DNA of 64,000 bases from Rhizobium terricola (lineage in GTDB: Bacteria > Pseudomonadota > Alphaproteobacteria > Rhizobiales > Rhizobiaceae): contig NZ_JABBGK010000001.1 of NCBI RefSeq assembly GCF_012927355.1, positions 372,001 to 436,000 on the forward strand, given 5' to 3'. Every line of letters starts with the position of its first letter. The stretch's first letter is position 1. Below are positions 17,287-24,209 of this stretch, piece by piece. Position numbers and translations under genes: made by a program. The notes beneath the pieces were generated by a model. It made no database searches. It worked only from the letters and a program-made list of their open reading frames with translations, and was not told where the DNA came from.

Positions 17287-18195
17287 TCAGATGCCGAGGT
17301 CGCGGCTGTAGAGAAGGGCCGCCTTGTCGTCGAAAAATGATGCGGTGCCGTCCTTCGCCTTGAGCTCGACAAGAAGAAAGCCCGGTCCGGGGGAGGCGAA
17401 CAGGCTCTTTTCGTGCCAGCGCATCGGACGTGTACGGCTGCCACTGCCCGAGACGAAATAGGCGACCATTTCCGACTGGAGTGCCTCGAGGTCGTGATCG
17501 TGACCGCAGAGATACATGGCGACGCCGTAGCGGTCGAGAAGCGGTTTCAGCTTGCGGATCATCTCGTCGTTGTCGCCGTGCTCTCCGCCGGAAAAGACCG
17601 GGTGGTGACCGACGACGATCTTCCACCGGGCGGTGCTCGCCGCAAGCTCGGCTTCCAGCCACGTCAGCTGTTCGTCGGGCTTTTCCGAGAAGAGACGTCC
17701 GAACCAATCGTCCCGCTTCAGGTGCTGCGTGTCGAGGAAGAAGAAGTCTGCCGCAGAGCCGGGCAGCGCCTTGCTGATCTTGTAGTAGCGCGCCGGCATG
17801 GTCCAACGCTTGTTCTTGCGGGTATAGGCGAGCTGGGCGTCGGTATTGCCGCTGTAGTCGTGATTGCCGAGCACCACATACCACGGAACCTGCAGGGCGG
17901 GGGCGGTGTAGATGTCCTCGAAGGCCTTTTGCCAGAGAGGATCCGTCACACTCGATACGCCCCTTTCGTAGAAGTTGTCTCCGGTCGAGACAACGAAGGA
18001 GACGGCATGCTTCTCGCCGATCTTTCCCATGGCGGTGGCGACATCCGAAGCGGTCTCACGGGATCCGGCATCCCCCCAGTCGCCGATGACGAGAAAGGAA
18101 AGCGGTGCCGACCCAGCGGCACTCGCCGGGGCCGCCACGCCGAGTGCCAGTGAAGCCAGGATGCCCTCCAGGAAATCGCGGCGGGTGTGATGCAT
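17287..18195 (-). CDS. Tat-exported metallophosphoesterase, purple acid phosphatase-like
   Basis: From the ATG at 18193-18195 (ribosome site GGAAGGA) the protein has 302 residues. The N-terminus is a twin-arginine signal (HTRRDFLEGILASLALG, then APASA), so it is exported folded, which fits a metal-loaded enzyme. Metallophosphoesterase motifs follow: VIGDWGD, GDNFYERG, LGNHDY, GHHP and GHDHD. The order and spacing match tartrate-resistant (type 5) acid phosphatases with a di-metal centre. It probably releases phosphate from organic esters in the periplasm. A longer start at 18234 would bury the Tat motif behind 13 extra residues. Confidence 0.85.
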   Translation of the reverse strand: MHHTRRDFLEGILASLALGVAAPASAAGSAPLSFLVIGDWGDAGSRETASDVATAMGKIGEKHAVSFVVSTGDNFYERGVSSVTDPLWQKAFEDIYTAPALQVPWYVVLGNHDYSGNTDAQLAYTRKNKRWTMPARYYKISKALPGSAADFFFLDTQHLKRDDWFGRLFSEKPDEQLTWLEAELAASTARWKIVVGHHPVFSGGEHGDNDEMIRKLKPLLDRYGVAMYLCGHDHDLEALQSEMVAYFVSGSGSRTRPMRWHEKSLFASPGPGFLLVELKAKDGTASFFDDKAALLYSRDLGI

Positions 18196-18262
18196 GATCT
18201 GTCGTCCTTCCCGGATGCGCGGTCCTTTCCGCATCCTGTCCTTCGTTCCGGCATGGGCCGGG

Positions 18263-19609
18263 CTAAAATGTAACTGTAAACCTCAAACCGTCGCCATCGC
18301 GATTCTCGATGGCCACCCGAAGGTCGTAGACGGAGGCGATGTCCCTGACGATCGACAGGCCGAGCCCGGTGCCGGGCTTCTGGCTGTCGAGGCGGATGCC
18401 GCGCTCCATGATCTGTTCGATGCCGTCCGGATCGGCGCCCGGGCCATCGTCCTCGATGACCAGCACGGGCCGTTCGCCGTGACGGCGAAGCACGATGCCG
18501 ATCGCCGAATGGCTCCACTTTACGGCATTGTCGATGACGTTTCCGAGCAGTTCCTCGAGGTCGTTGGGATCGACGCCGACGATAACGCCCGGCGGCACCT
18601 CCACCGTCCAGGCGAGCTCCTCGCCGCGCGGGGTCCGCTTCAGCGTCCGCACGATCCGGTCGACCGCCGTCGCGACGTCTGCATCGGAGCCGCGCAGTTC
18701 CGCTGTTGCGGCGATCCGGCTGCGGGTCAGTTCTCGCTCGACATGAGCCTGCATGACGGAAGCAAGGTGGGTGAGTTCGTCGGCAATGTCGGTCTGGCCG
18801 CGCTCGCGCAGGGTCTCCGCGTCGTTTGCCACCACGGTCAGGGGCGTCTTCAGGCCGTGGGCGAGGTCGGCGGAGCGGGCGCGCGCCTTGGCGATGATCT
18901 CGGACTGGGCGTCGAGCAGCTTGTTCACCGCGTCGACCACGCCCTGCATCTCCCGCGGATAACGGCCGGTCATGCGCTCGGCCTTGCGCTCGCGGATACG
19001 GTTCAGGCCTTCGCTGAGCGAGGAGATTGGCTTCAGCCCGAAGGTCAGCTGGGCGAGCGAGGCGGCAATCAGGAACACCGCGAGCGCGGCCATGTAGGGA
19101 ATGACGTCGAGGGTGAAGGCGCGCTGGGCCTCGGTCACGACGCTTTCGTCGATCGCGACGGCAACCCTGACCGGGCGCGCGCCTCCAGGAGACGCGAAGA
19201 TGAACTTGCGCTCCTGGACGATCAGTGGTGCGCCTTCCGGGCCGGGCAGGCGGTACCGGTGGACTATGCCCTGTTCCTGCGCATCGTCGGGCAGGGGAAG
19301 AACATAATCCCAGAGCGAGGGCGAGCGTAGCTGCCGACGCTTAACGTCGTCCTCAACCTGCCAGTAGAGGCCGCCATAAGGCTGCTCGAAGCGCCGGTCC
19401 GTGGGGCCGGCAGGCTTTTCCAGCGTACCATCCGCCGCAAACTGCAGGGTGCCGGCGAAGAGGTTGATGTGGGCGGCCAGTTCCTCGTCGATGCGGCGTT
19501 CGAGGCTGCGGGTGAACAGCGAGACGAAGACGAAGGCGGCGAGCGTCATCGCGAGCAACACGCTTGCAGCGGAAACGATCAGGAAGCGGTCGCGGATCGA
19601 GTGTCTCAA
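18263..19609 (-). CDS. Two-component sensor histidine kinase (inner membrane)
   Basis: This 448-residue protein has a first membrane helix (residues about 9-31), a periplasmic domain of about 135 residues, a second helix (about 170-190), a HAMP-like linker, the phosphoacceptor motif ADLAHGLKTPL with His251, and ATP-binding boxes (GNVIDNAVKWS, EDDGPGADP, GTGLGLSI). It belongs to the OmpR-partner family (PhoQ/QseC-like). Its start codon overlaps the response regulator's stop (ATGA), the usual arrangement of a cognate pair. The PepSY gene upstream of the pair suggests sensing of an envelope or metal signal, but the ligand is unknown. Confidence 0.9.
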   Translation of the reverse strand: MRHSIRDRFLIVSAASVLLAMTLAAFVFVSLFTRSLERRIDEELAAHINLFAGTLQFAADGTLEKPAGPTDRRFEQPYGGLYWQVEDDVKRRQLRSPSLWDYVLPLPDDAQEQGIVHRYRLPGPEGAPLIVQERKFIFASPGGARPVRVAVAIDESVVTEAQRAFTLDVIPYMAALAVFLIAASLAQLTFGLKPISSLSEGLNRIRERKAERMTGRYPREMQGVVDAVNKLLDAQSEIIAKARARSADLAHGLKTPLTVVANDAETLRERGQTDIADELTHLASVMQAHVERELTRSRIAATAELRGSDADVATAVDRIVRTLKRTPRGEELAWTVEVPPGVIVGVDPNDLEELLGNVIDNAVKWSHSAIGIVLRRHGERPVLVIEDDGPGADPDGIEQIMERGIRLDSQKPGTGLGLSIVRDIASVYDLRVAIENRDGDGLRFTVTF

Positions 19610-20271
19610 GCCTCGTCTCCGCCGATCCGGTAGCCATAGCCGCGGCGGGTCGAGATCGTGTCCTTGCCGAGCTTCTTGCGCAGGCGTCCGATCAGGACCT
19701 CGACCGAATTGCTGTCGCGCTCGAAGTCCTGGGCGTAGAGCTGTTCGGTCAGTTCCATCTGCGAGACGTTGCGGTCGCGGTTGTGGGCGAGGTGGGCGAG
19801 GCAGCGGTATTCGAGCGGGGTGAGGTCGACCGGACGGCCGGCACGGCTGACTGTGCGGTTGCGCGTGTCGATGCTGATCTCACCTAGCTCCAGGACGGGA
19901 CTGGCCTGGCCGACGCTGCGGCGGATGATGGCCCTGAGGCGGGCGAGAAGTTCGGCCATCTGGAAGGGTTTCGTCAGGTAGTCGTCGGCGCCGGCGTCGA
20001 TGCCCTCGACCCGTTCCTGCCAGTTGCCGCGGGCGGTGAGGATCAGGACCGGCATCTGGCGGCCGGCGGCACGCCAGCGTTTCAGGACCGTCAGGCCGTC
20101 CATGCCGGGCAGGCCGAGGTCGAGCACGACCGCGGCAAAATCCTCTTCGTCTCCGGTAAACCAACCTGCTTCGCCGTCGCTCTCGTGCACGACGACAAAG
20201 CCGGCACGTTCGAGGTGCAGGGTCACGTCACGCGCGATCAGCGGGTCGTCCTCGATCAGCAGCAGCCGCAT
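19606..20271 (-). CDS. OmpR/PhoP family response regulator
   Basis: The 221-residue protein has a receiver domain (LLIEDDPLIARDV, phosphoacceptor Asp51 in VVLDLGLPGMDG, Thr in ILTARG, Lys in LTKPF) and a C-terminal winged helix (LTPLEYRCLAHLAHN, VLIGRLRKKLG, TRRGYGYRIG). It overlaps the kinase gene by four bases and starts within the stop codon of the upstream PepSY gene (TAATG), so the three genes form one operon. Likely targets include the operon itself and the divergent PepSY-cytochrome b561 genes. Confidence 0.92.
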   Translation of the reverse strand: MRLLLIEDDPLIARDVTLHLERAGFVVVHESDGEAGWFTGDEEDFAAVVLDLGLPGMDGLTVLKRWRAAGRQMPVLILTARGNWQERVEGIDAGADDYLTKPFQMAELLARLRAIIRRSVGQASPVLELGEISIDTRNRTVSRAGRPVDLTPLEYRCLAHLAHNRDRNVSQMELTEQLYAQDFERDSNSVEVLIGRLRKKLGKDTISTRRGYGYRIGGDEA

Positions 20272-20582
20272 TATTCGTTCTCGATCTCCAGGATTTCGCC
20301 GGTGGCAGCCTGGACCTCCACCTCAAGCACGTGGCCGTCGCCGCGCAAGACGCGGAATTCGTAGATCAGCTGCTTCTTCTCGCGGTCCAGCTTCACGGAC
20401 ACGATTTCTCCGGTGAAGCGCTTGAGGACGATGCGCCGCAACTCCGCGAGTGGTTTCGCCTCGCCCCGGTCGACGGCCGCCCGTATGGCCTCGTGGGTGT
20501 CTTCGTCGTTGTCGTCGGCGCGTGCCGCTGCGGGCTGGGCGAGCGACAGGGCGAGAATTGCCGGCAAGATGCTTGCCTGCAT
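20271..20582 (-). CDS. Secreted PepSY-domain protein
   Basis: From the ATG at 20580-20582 the protein has 103 residues: a signal peptide (MQASILPAILALSLAQPAAARA) and one PepSY domain ending in the typical strand pair LIYEFRVLRGDGHVLEVEVQAATGEIL. PepSY domains are periplasmic modules found in protease inhibitors, metal reductases and as single-domain partners of two-component systems. It is the first gene of an operon with the response regulator and kinase, so it may be part of the sensing apparatus. A second start at 20618 adds 12 residues before the signal. Confidence 0.8.
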   Translation of the reverse strand: MQASILPAILALSLAQPAAARADDNDEDTHEAIRAAVDRGEAKPLAELRRIVLKRFTGEIVSVKLDREKKQLIYEFRVLRGDGHVLEVEVQAATGEILEIENE

Positions 20583-20652
20583 GATCCGTCGATACCCCTT
20601 TGCCGCCCCGAAAGTCATCCACGTTCATTAGCATGGCGAAGCTGAAATTTCG

Positions 20653-20669
20653 CTGACATTCCTCGTCAG
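20653..20669. promoter_or_regulatory. Inverted repeat in the divergent PepSY promoter region
   Basis: CTGAC (20653-20657) and GTCAG (20665-20669) form a 5-7-5 inverted repeat in the 170-nt region between the two divergent PepSY genes. It is a weak candidate for a response-regulator site. Confidence 0.3.
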
Positions 20670-20754
20670 TTATCTCTCAGCCCGGGGCGGCTAGCTTCTG
20701 CGTCAACAGTCGACGGCAATCCTGCTGCGACCGCAACGACGAAGGAAACGTCTC

Positions 20755-21030
20755 ATGAAGAAGCTCATTCTCGCCTCCCTCCTGGCAACCGTCGCATTCG
20801 GCGCGGCAGCACGCGCAGAGAGCGAACAGTCCTGCGGTGACGTGCCGAAGGACAAGTGGATGACCGAAGAGGCCATGAAGGCCAAGGCCGCCGGCATGGG
20901 TTTCGACGTCCGCCAGGTGAAGGTCGAGGGCGGCTGCTACGAAGTCTACGGTATCAAGGACGGCAAGAAGGTCGAAGCCATCTTCAATCCGGAAACCGGT
21001 GAGCAGGTCGGCGCCGAAGGGGACGAATGA
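20755..21030 (+). CDS. Periplasmic PepSY-domain protein
   Basis: The 91-residue protein has a signal peptide (MKKLILASLLATVAFGAAARA) and a short PepSY domain (MTEEAMKAKAAGMGFDVRQVKVEGG then YEVYGIKDGKKVEAIFNPETGE). Two Cys residues (SCGD and GGCYE) could pair. It overlaps the cytochrome b561 gene by four bases, a combination often seen in proteobacteria and thought to form an electron-transfer or metal-related unit at the inner membrane. It is divergent from a two-component operon that begins with another PepSY protein. Confidence 0.85.
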   Translation: MKKLILASLLATVAFGAAARAESEQSCGDVPKDKWMTEEAMKAKAAGMGFDVRQVKVEGGCYEVYGIKDGKKVEAIFNPETGEQVGAEGDE

Positions 21031-21602
21031 TGGCTGATGCCTCGCAGGAACTGCAAGGCGCCCATTCCGCCCGCGTTGCGCGGGCGGAATGGATCAGGGT
21101 CTGGGATCCGTTCGTCAGGCTGTTTCACTGGTCGCTGGTGGGGCTCTTTGCCTTTTCCTATGCCACCGGTGACGAGTGGAAGTCGGCGCATGTCGTCTCG
21201 GGCTATCTGATCGGCGGCCTGATCGCCATGCGGGTGCTGTGGGGGCTTTTCGGCTCCGAGCACGCCCGTTTCGTCAACTTCATCTATCGTCCGGCAACCG
21301 TCCTGTCGTTCCTGGCAGACACCGCGCGGATGCGTGCCAAGCGCTATATCGGCCATAATCCGGCCGGCGGAGCGATGGTGATCGCCCTTCTCCTGACCGT
21401 CGGCGGCATTGCCACGACCGGCTACATGATGACGACCGATGCCTATTGGGGCATCGAATGGGTCGAGGACACCCACAAGATCCTGGTGAATGTGGCGCTG
21501 GGCCTGATCGCCCTGCATGTCGCGGGCGTAGTGCTGGCCAGCGTCGAGCACGGCGAGAACCTCGTGCGTGCCATGGTGACCGGCCGCAAGCGCAGCCAGT
21601 GA
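21027..21602 (+). CDS. Cytochrome b561 family membrane protein
   Basis: This 191-residue protein has four hydrophobic helices and the family signature early on (RVWDPFVRLFHWSLVGLF), where the His after the first helix start is a heme ligand; other likely ligand His residues occur in SAHVVSG and EDTHKILVN. It ends in a short basic tail. Such proteins are diheme b-type cytochromes that pass electrons between quinol and periplasmic acceptors. The start overlaps the PepSY gene (ATGA), so the two are co-expressed. A strong terminator follows at 21658. Confidence 0.88.
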   Translation: MMADASQELQGAHSARVARAEWIRVWDPFVRLFHWSLVGLFAFSYATGDEWKSAHVVSGYLIGGLIAMRVLWGLFGSEHARFVNFIYRPATVLSFLADTARMRAKRYIGHNPAGGAMVIALLLTVGGIATTGYMMTTDAYWGIEWVEDTHKILVNVALGLIALHVAGVVLASVEHGENLVRAMVTGRKRSQ

Positions 21603-21657
21603 GCGCTGGTTTTCGGCCGGGGAGAGTAGCTTCCGTGTGAACACGGCCGAGAAAAGG

Positions 21658-21688
21658 GCCCTGGTCGGCACCCCCGACCGGGGCTTTT
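21658..21688 (+). terminator. Terminator after the cytochrome b561 gene, probably bidirectional
   Basis: An 11-bp stem (21658-21668 with 21674-21684, one GU pair) with a 5-nt loop is followed by TTTT. The other strand also ends in a short T-run (from GAAAAG at 21651), so it can serve the convergent DUF1905 gene as well. Confidence 0.75.
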
Positions 21689-21692
21689 CGCG

Positions 21693-22004
21693 TCAGGCGT
21701 GGCGCAGGCCCGTCGTCAGGTTCAGCGCGACCCGGTCGCCCTCCTTCACGCCCTCCCTCAGCCTGACCGCCGACTTGAGCGGGAGCATGTAGGTCGCCCG
21801 CCCGCTGTCGGAGAAGAGCGATGTCTTCCATTCGGTTCCGCCGAGCCGTGCCCATACGGTGATGGCACCGAGTGCATTGGCCCGGTCTGCCCAGAAGAAG
21901 CGGATCTCGGCAGCTGCGTCGGACGGCAGAAAGATCGCGTGCCAGCCGCCCGGTCCGTCGAACCGGACGATCTCGGCGGTCAACTGAATCTTATGATCCG
22001 ACAT
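21693..22004 (-). CDS. DUF1905 domain protein
   Basis: From the ATG at 22002-22004 the product is 103 residues and corresponds to one DUF1905 domain, a small beta-barrel: IQLTAEIVRFDG, then IRFFWADRANALGAITVWARLGGTEWKTSLF and YMLPLKSAVRLREGVKEGDRVALNL. The function of the domain is unknown; it is often fused to or next to YdeI-like stress proteins. It lies 7 nt downstream of the AlkC-like gene and so belongs to the alkylation-repair operon. Longer upstream starts only read through the neighbouring gene. Confidence 0.75.
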   Translation of the reverse strand: MSDHKIQLTAEIVRFDGPGGWHAIFLPSDAAAEIRFFWADRANALGAITVWARLGGTEWKTSLFSDSGRATYMLPLKSAVRLREGVKEGDRVALNLTTGLRHA

Positions 22005-22011
22005 CGGTCTC

Positions 22012-23130
22012 TCACGCCTCTCCCCGTTGCGCCCCACAGGCCAGGACGAAGGCGCCGCCGGCGAGGACCGCACCGTTGATGGCGATTTCCAGTCGATGTT
22101 CGCCGGGGTAATAGGTTCGCGTCGTGATCGGGCGCAGAGCATGGCGCTTGCCGAAGACCTTTCGTTCGCCGGCCTCGAGCGCCAGGCTGGTCCCCTTGAA
22201 CACCTTTGGCGACAGGGTGCCGTCCTTGCGGCGGTGATGAATGGCATAGTCGAGCATCACCGTTTCACGCGCCGTGCCCTTGTTTTCAAGCGCGACCTCG
22301 AATTCCAGCGTGCCGGGGAAGGGGATGGTCGTTTGCGTGATTGCCAGGATCGCCGTAACGGTTTCGAGCCGCGCGAAGCCGAAATTGGCAAGCGCCTTCG
22401 GATGGCCCTTCTTGATCAGCGTGCGCGAGGCATGCTTCAGCAGCCATCGCCGGTTCGCCGAAGCATCGCCGATGTGGCGTTCGACGAAATCGGCGACGAG
22501 ATCGGGGTGATCCTTGGCGATGTCGTTCAGGCTGTTGGCGACCGAGCGACGGACATAGTCCTCGCCGTCGTCGATCAGGGCCTCGATGATCGGCAGGATC
22601 GGCGCGGGATCGCGGACGAGCGACGGAAGCCGCATCGCCCAGGGCAGGCGTGGGCGGGTGCCTTCGCTGGCGAGGCGACGGACATGCGGATCGGGGCTTT
22701 TCGTCCAGCCGGAGATCACGGCGAGCGCGCGTGCCTGTTCGCCATGGATGAAGGGCCGAATGCCGAATTCGGCGGTGAAATGCGGCGTCAGCCGCTTCAG
22801 GAGGTCGAGCGCCAGGTCGAGGTGGCCGAGGCCGTTTGCCGCGATGTACTGGTTGAACGACAGCAAGGCCCAGCCGCGCAGACCGTTGCCGGTTCCGTCC
22901 GGCAGGCAGGCGGCGAGGATCGGCTGCGCCTGCGAGAAGTCTTCCGGCAGGTGGAGGCGAAGCCCGTCGGCAATCAGCTGCCCGCGCTGCATGAGTTCGA
23001 GCGCGTCGATGCGGGGCAGGACGTGATCGAGAAAGGCCGTGGCCGAAAAGGCCGGCCAGGCCCGCGCCATGGCCTCCGCCGTGTCGCGGGCGGTCGCCTC
23101 ATTGATCAGATGCTTGAGCTGTTCGGCCAT
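22012..23130 (-). CDS. DNA alkylation repair protein, AlkC-like HEAT glycosylase with C-terminal beta domain
   Basis: The 372-residue protein has a helical N-terminal part (about residues 1-255) made of HEAT-like repeats, including DPHVRRLASEGTRPRLPW and YVRRSVANSLNDIAKDHPDL, the signature of AlkC/AlkD alkylpurine glycosylases. The last 110 residues (from about TLEFEVALENKGTARE) form a beta-rich, Ig-like domain as reported for some AlkC proteins. These enzymes remove positively charged alkylated bases such as 3-methyladenine without flipping the base out. It sits between the ABM gene (7 nt upstream) and the DUF1905 gene (7 nt downstream), all likely controlled by the divergent WYL regulator. 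Confidence 0.8.
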   Translation of the reverse strand: MAEQLKHLINEATARDTAEAMARAWPAFSATAFLDHVLPRIDALELMQRGQLIADGLRLHLPEDFSQAQPILAACLPDGTGNGLRGWALLSFNQYIAANGLGHLDLALDLLKRLTPHFTAEFGIRPFIHGEQARALAVISGWTKSPDPHVRRLASEGTRPRLPWAMRLPSLVRDPAPILPIIEALIDDGEDYVRRSVANSLNDIAKDHPDLVADFVERHIGDASANRRWLLKHASRTLIKKGHPKALANFGFARLETVTAILAITQTTIPFPGTLEFEVALENKGTARETVMLDYAIHHRRKDGTLSPKVFKGTSLALEAGERKVFGKRHALRPITTRTYYPGEHRLEIAINGAVLAGGAFVLACGAQRGEA

Positions 23131-23137
23131 CGTCGTT

Positions 23138-23437
23138 TCAGATCGCTTTCGTCGTCTCGAAATGTCCCACTACCGATACCGAGGCAATCTGCTGCATGTA
23201 AGGGGCAAAGGCCGGATCGGTGCGGACTTTCTCTGCGGCCGCCATGGCGGCCTGGTGGGTCTGCCACTCGACGATGTCGGCAATGGTGCCCGGCAGGTCG
23301 AGGGCGGTGAGCGCCTGCCAGGAGATGAAGCCCGGATAGCGGCGCACGGCCTGCATCGCCGCGGTTCGCGCGGCTTCGGCGGCGGGATCGTCCTTTACCG
23401 TGCAGATGACGACTTCGAGAATGGTGGAAGGGGTCAT
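23138..23437 (-). CDS. ABM family monooxygenase-like protein
   Basis: A 99-residue ferredoxin-like protein of the antibiotic biosynthesis monooxygenase superfamily: opening strand ILEVVICTVKDDP, helix AEAARTAAMQAVRRYPGF, strand IADIVEWQT and the helix HQAAMAAAEKV. It may oxidise or detoxify a small aromatic or act only as a fold. It is the first gene of a three-gene operon with the AlkC-like and DUF1905 genes and is divergent from the WYL regulator, 87 nt away. Confidence 0.75.
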   Translation of the reverse strand: MTPSTILEVVICTVKDDPAAEAARTAAMQAVRRYPGFISWQALTALDLPGTIADIVEWQTHQAAMAAAEKVRTDPAFAPYMQQIASVSVVGHFETTKAI

Positions 23438-23474
23438 GGGATGGTCTCCTGTCTGATGAACGGGCTTGACCTAT

Positions 23475-23498
23475 CACAGGGCTACTGACAGCCTTGTG
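23475..23498. promoter_or_regulatory. Imperfect palindrome between the WYL regulator and the ABM-alkC operon
   Basis: CACAGGGCT (23475-23483) and AGCCTTGTG (23490-23498) pair at 8 of 9 positions around a 6-nt spacer, in the middle of the 87-nt divergent promoter region. It is a reasonable operator for the adjacent regulator. Confidence 0.5.
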
Positions 23499-23524
23499 GC
23501 CACTATAAATCTCGGGAGCATGCC

Positions 23525-24205
23525 ATGCGGCCGGCCGACCGTCTGTTCAGGATCATCCAGGTGATGCGCGCCACGGGGCGGGCGATGACTGCGGCCGAGA
23601 TTGCGGCGCTGATGGAGGTCGCGCCGCGCACGATCTACCGCGACATGGAGCATCTGATCGCGTCCGGGGCGCCGATCGAGGGCGAACGCGGCGTCGGCTA
23701 CATGCTGCGCGAGGCCTTGGACGCGCCGCCGCTGACGTTCACCTTCGAGCAGCTGGAGGCGCTCGCCTTCGGGCTCAGGGCCGTCGAGATGCTGGGGGAT
23801 CCGACGCTCGGCCAGGCGGCACGCGAAGCGCGCGACAAGATGCTTGCCATCCTGCCGCCCGGCCATGGCCGCCGGCTCGTCGACGCACCGATCCACGCCT
23901 TCCGCTCTGCAGCACAACCGGTGCCGCCGGAGTGCCTCGGCGACATCCGTACCGCGCTGTCGGCACGGCGAAAGGTTTGGATCGCCTATCATTCCCTCAA
24001 GGACGAACGCAGCCGCCGCGTCGTCTGGCCGCTTGGCCTCAGTGCCTTCGGGGCGCTCTGGGTGATGACGGCCTGGTGCGAAATGCGCGACGGCTTTCGC
24101 GACTTCCGCCTCGACCGGGTCGAGGACTGGAAGGTGCTCGCCGACCGGTTCGAGCCGGACGAGCAGCAGACCTATCAGGCTTATATCGCCGGCCTTCGAA
24201 GCTGA
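23525..24205 (+). CDS. YafY-type regulator (HTH plus WYL domain)
   Basis: This 226-residue protein starts RPADRLFRIIQVMRATGR, the usual opening of YafY-like regulators. A helix-turn-helix follows (MTAAEIAALMEVAPRTIYRDMEHL), then a WYL domain around residues 130-220 (RRKVWIAYHSLKDERSRRVVWPLGLSAFG). WYL domains bind nucleic acid or small ligands and often control DNA-damage genes. The divergent operon with an alkylpurine glycosylase fits that role. The 3' end is convergent with the MttB homologue, 4 nt apart. Confidence 0.88.
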   Translation: MRPADRLFRIIQVMRATGRAMTAAEIAALMEVAPRTIYRDMEHLIASGAPIEGERGVGYMLREALDAPPLTFTFEQLEALAFGLRAVEMLGDPTLGQAAREARDKMLAILPPGHGRRLVDAPIHAFRSAAQPVPPECLGDIRTALSARRKVWIAYHSLKDERSRRVVWPLGLSAFGALWVMTAWCEMRDGFRDFRLDRVEDWKVLADRFEPDEQQTYQAYIAGLRS

Positions 24206-24209
24206 CGGA

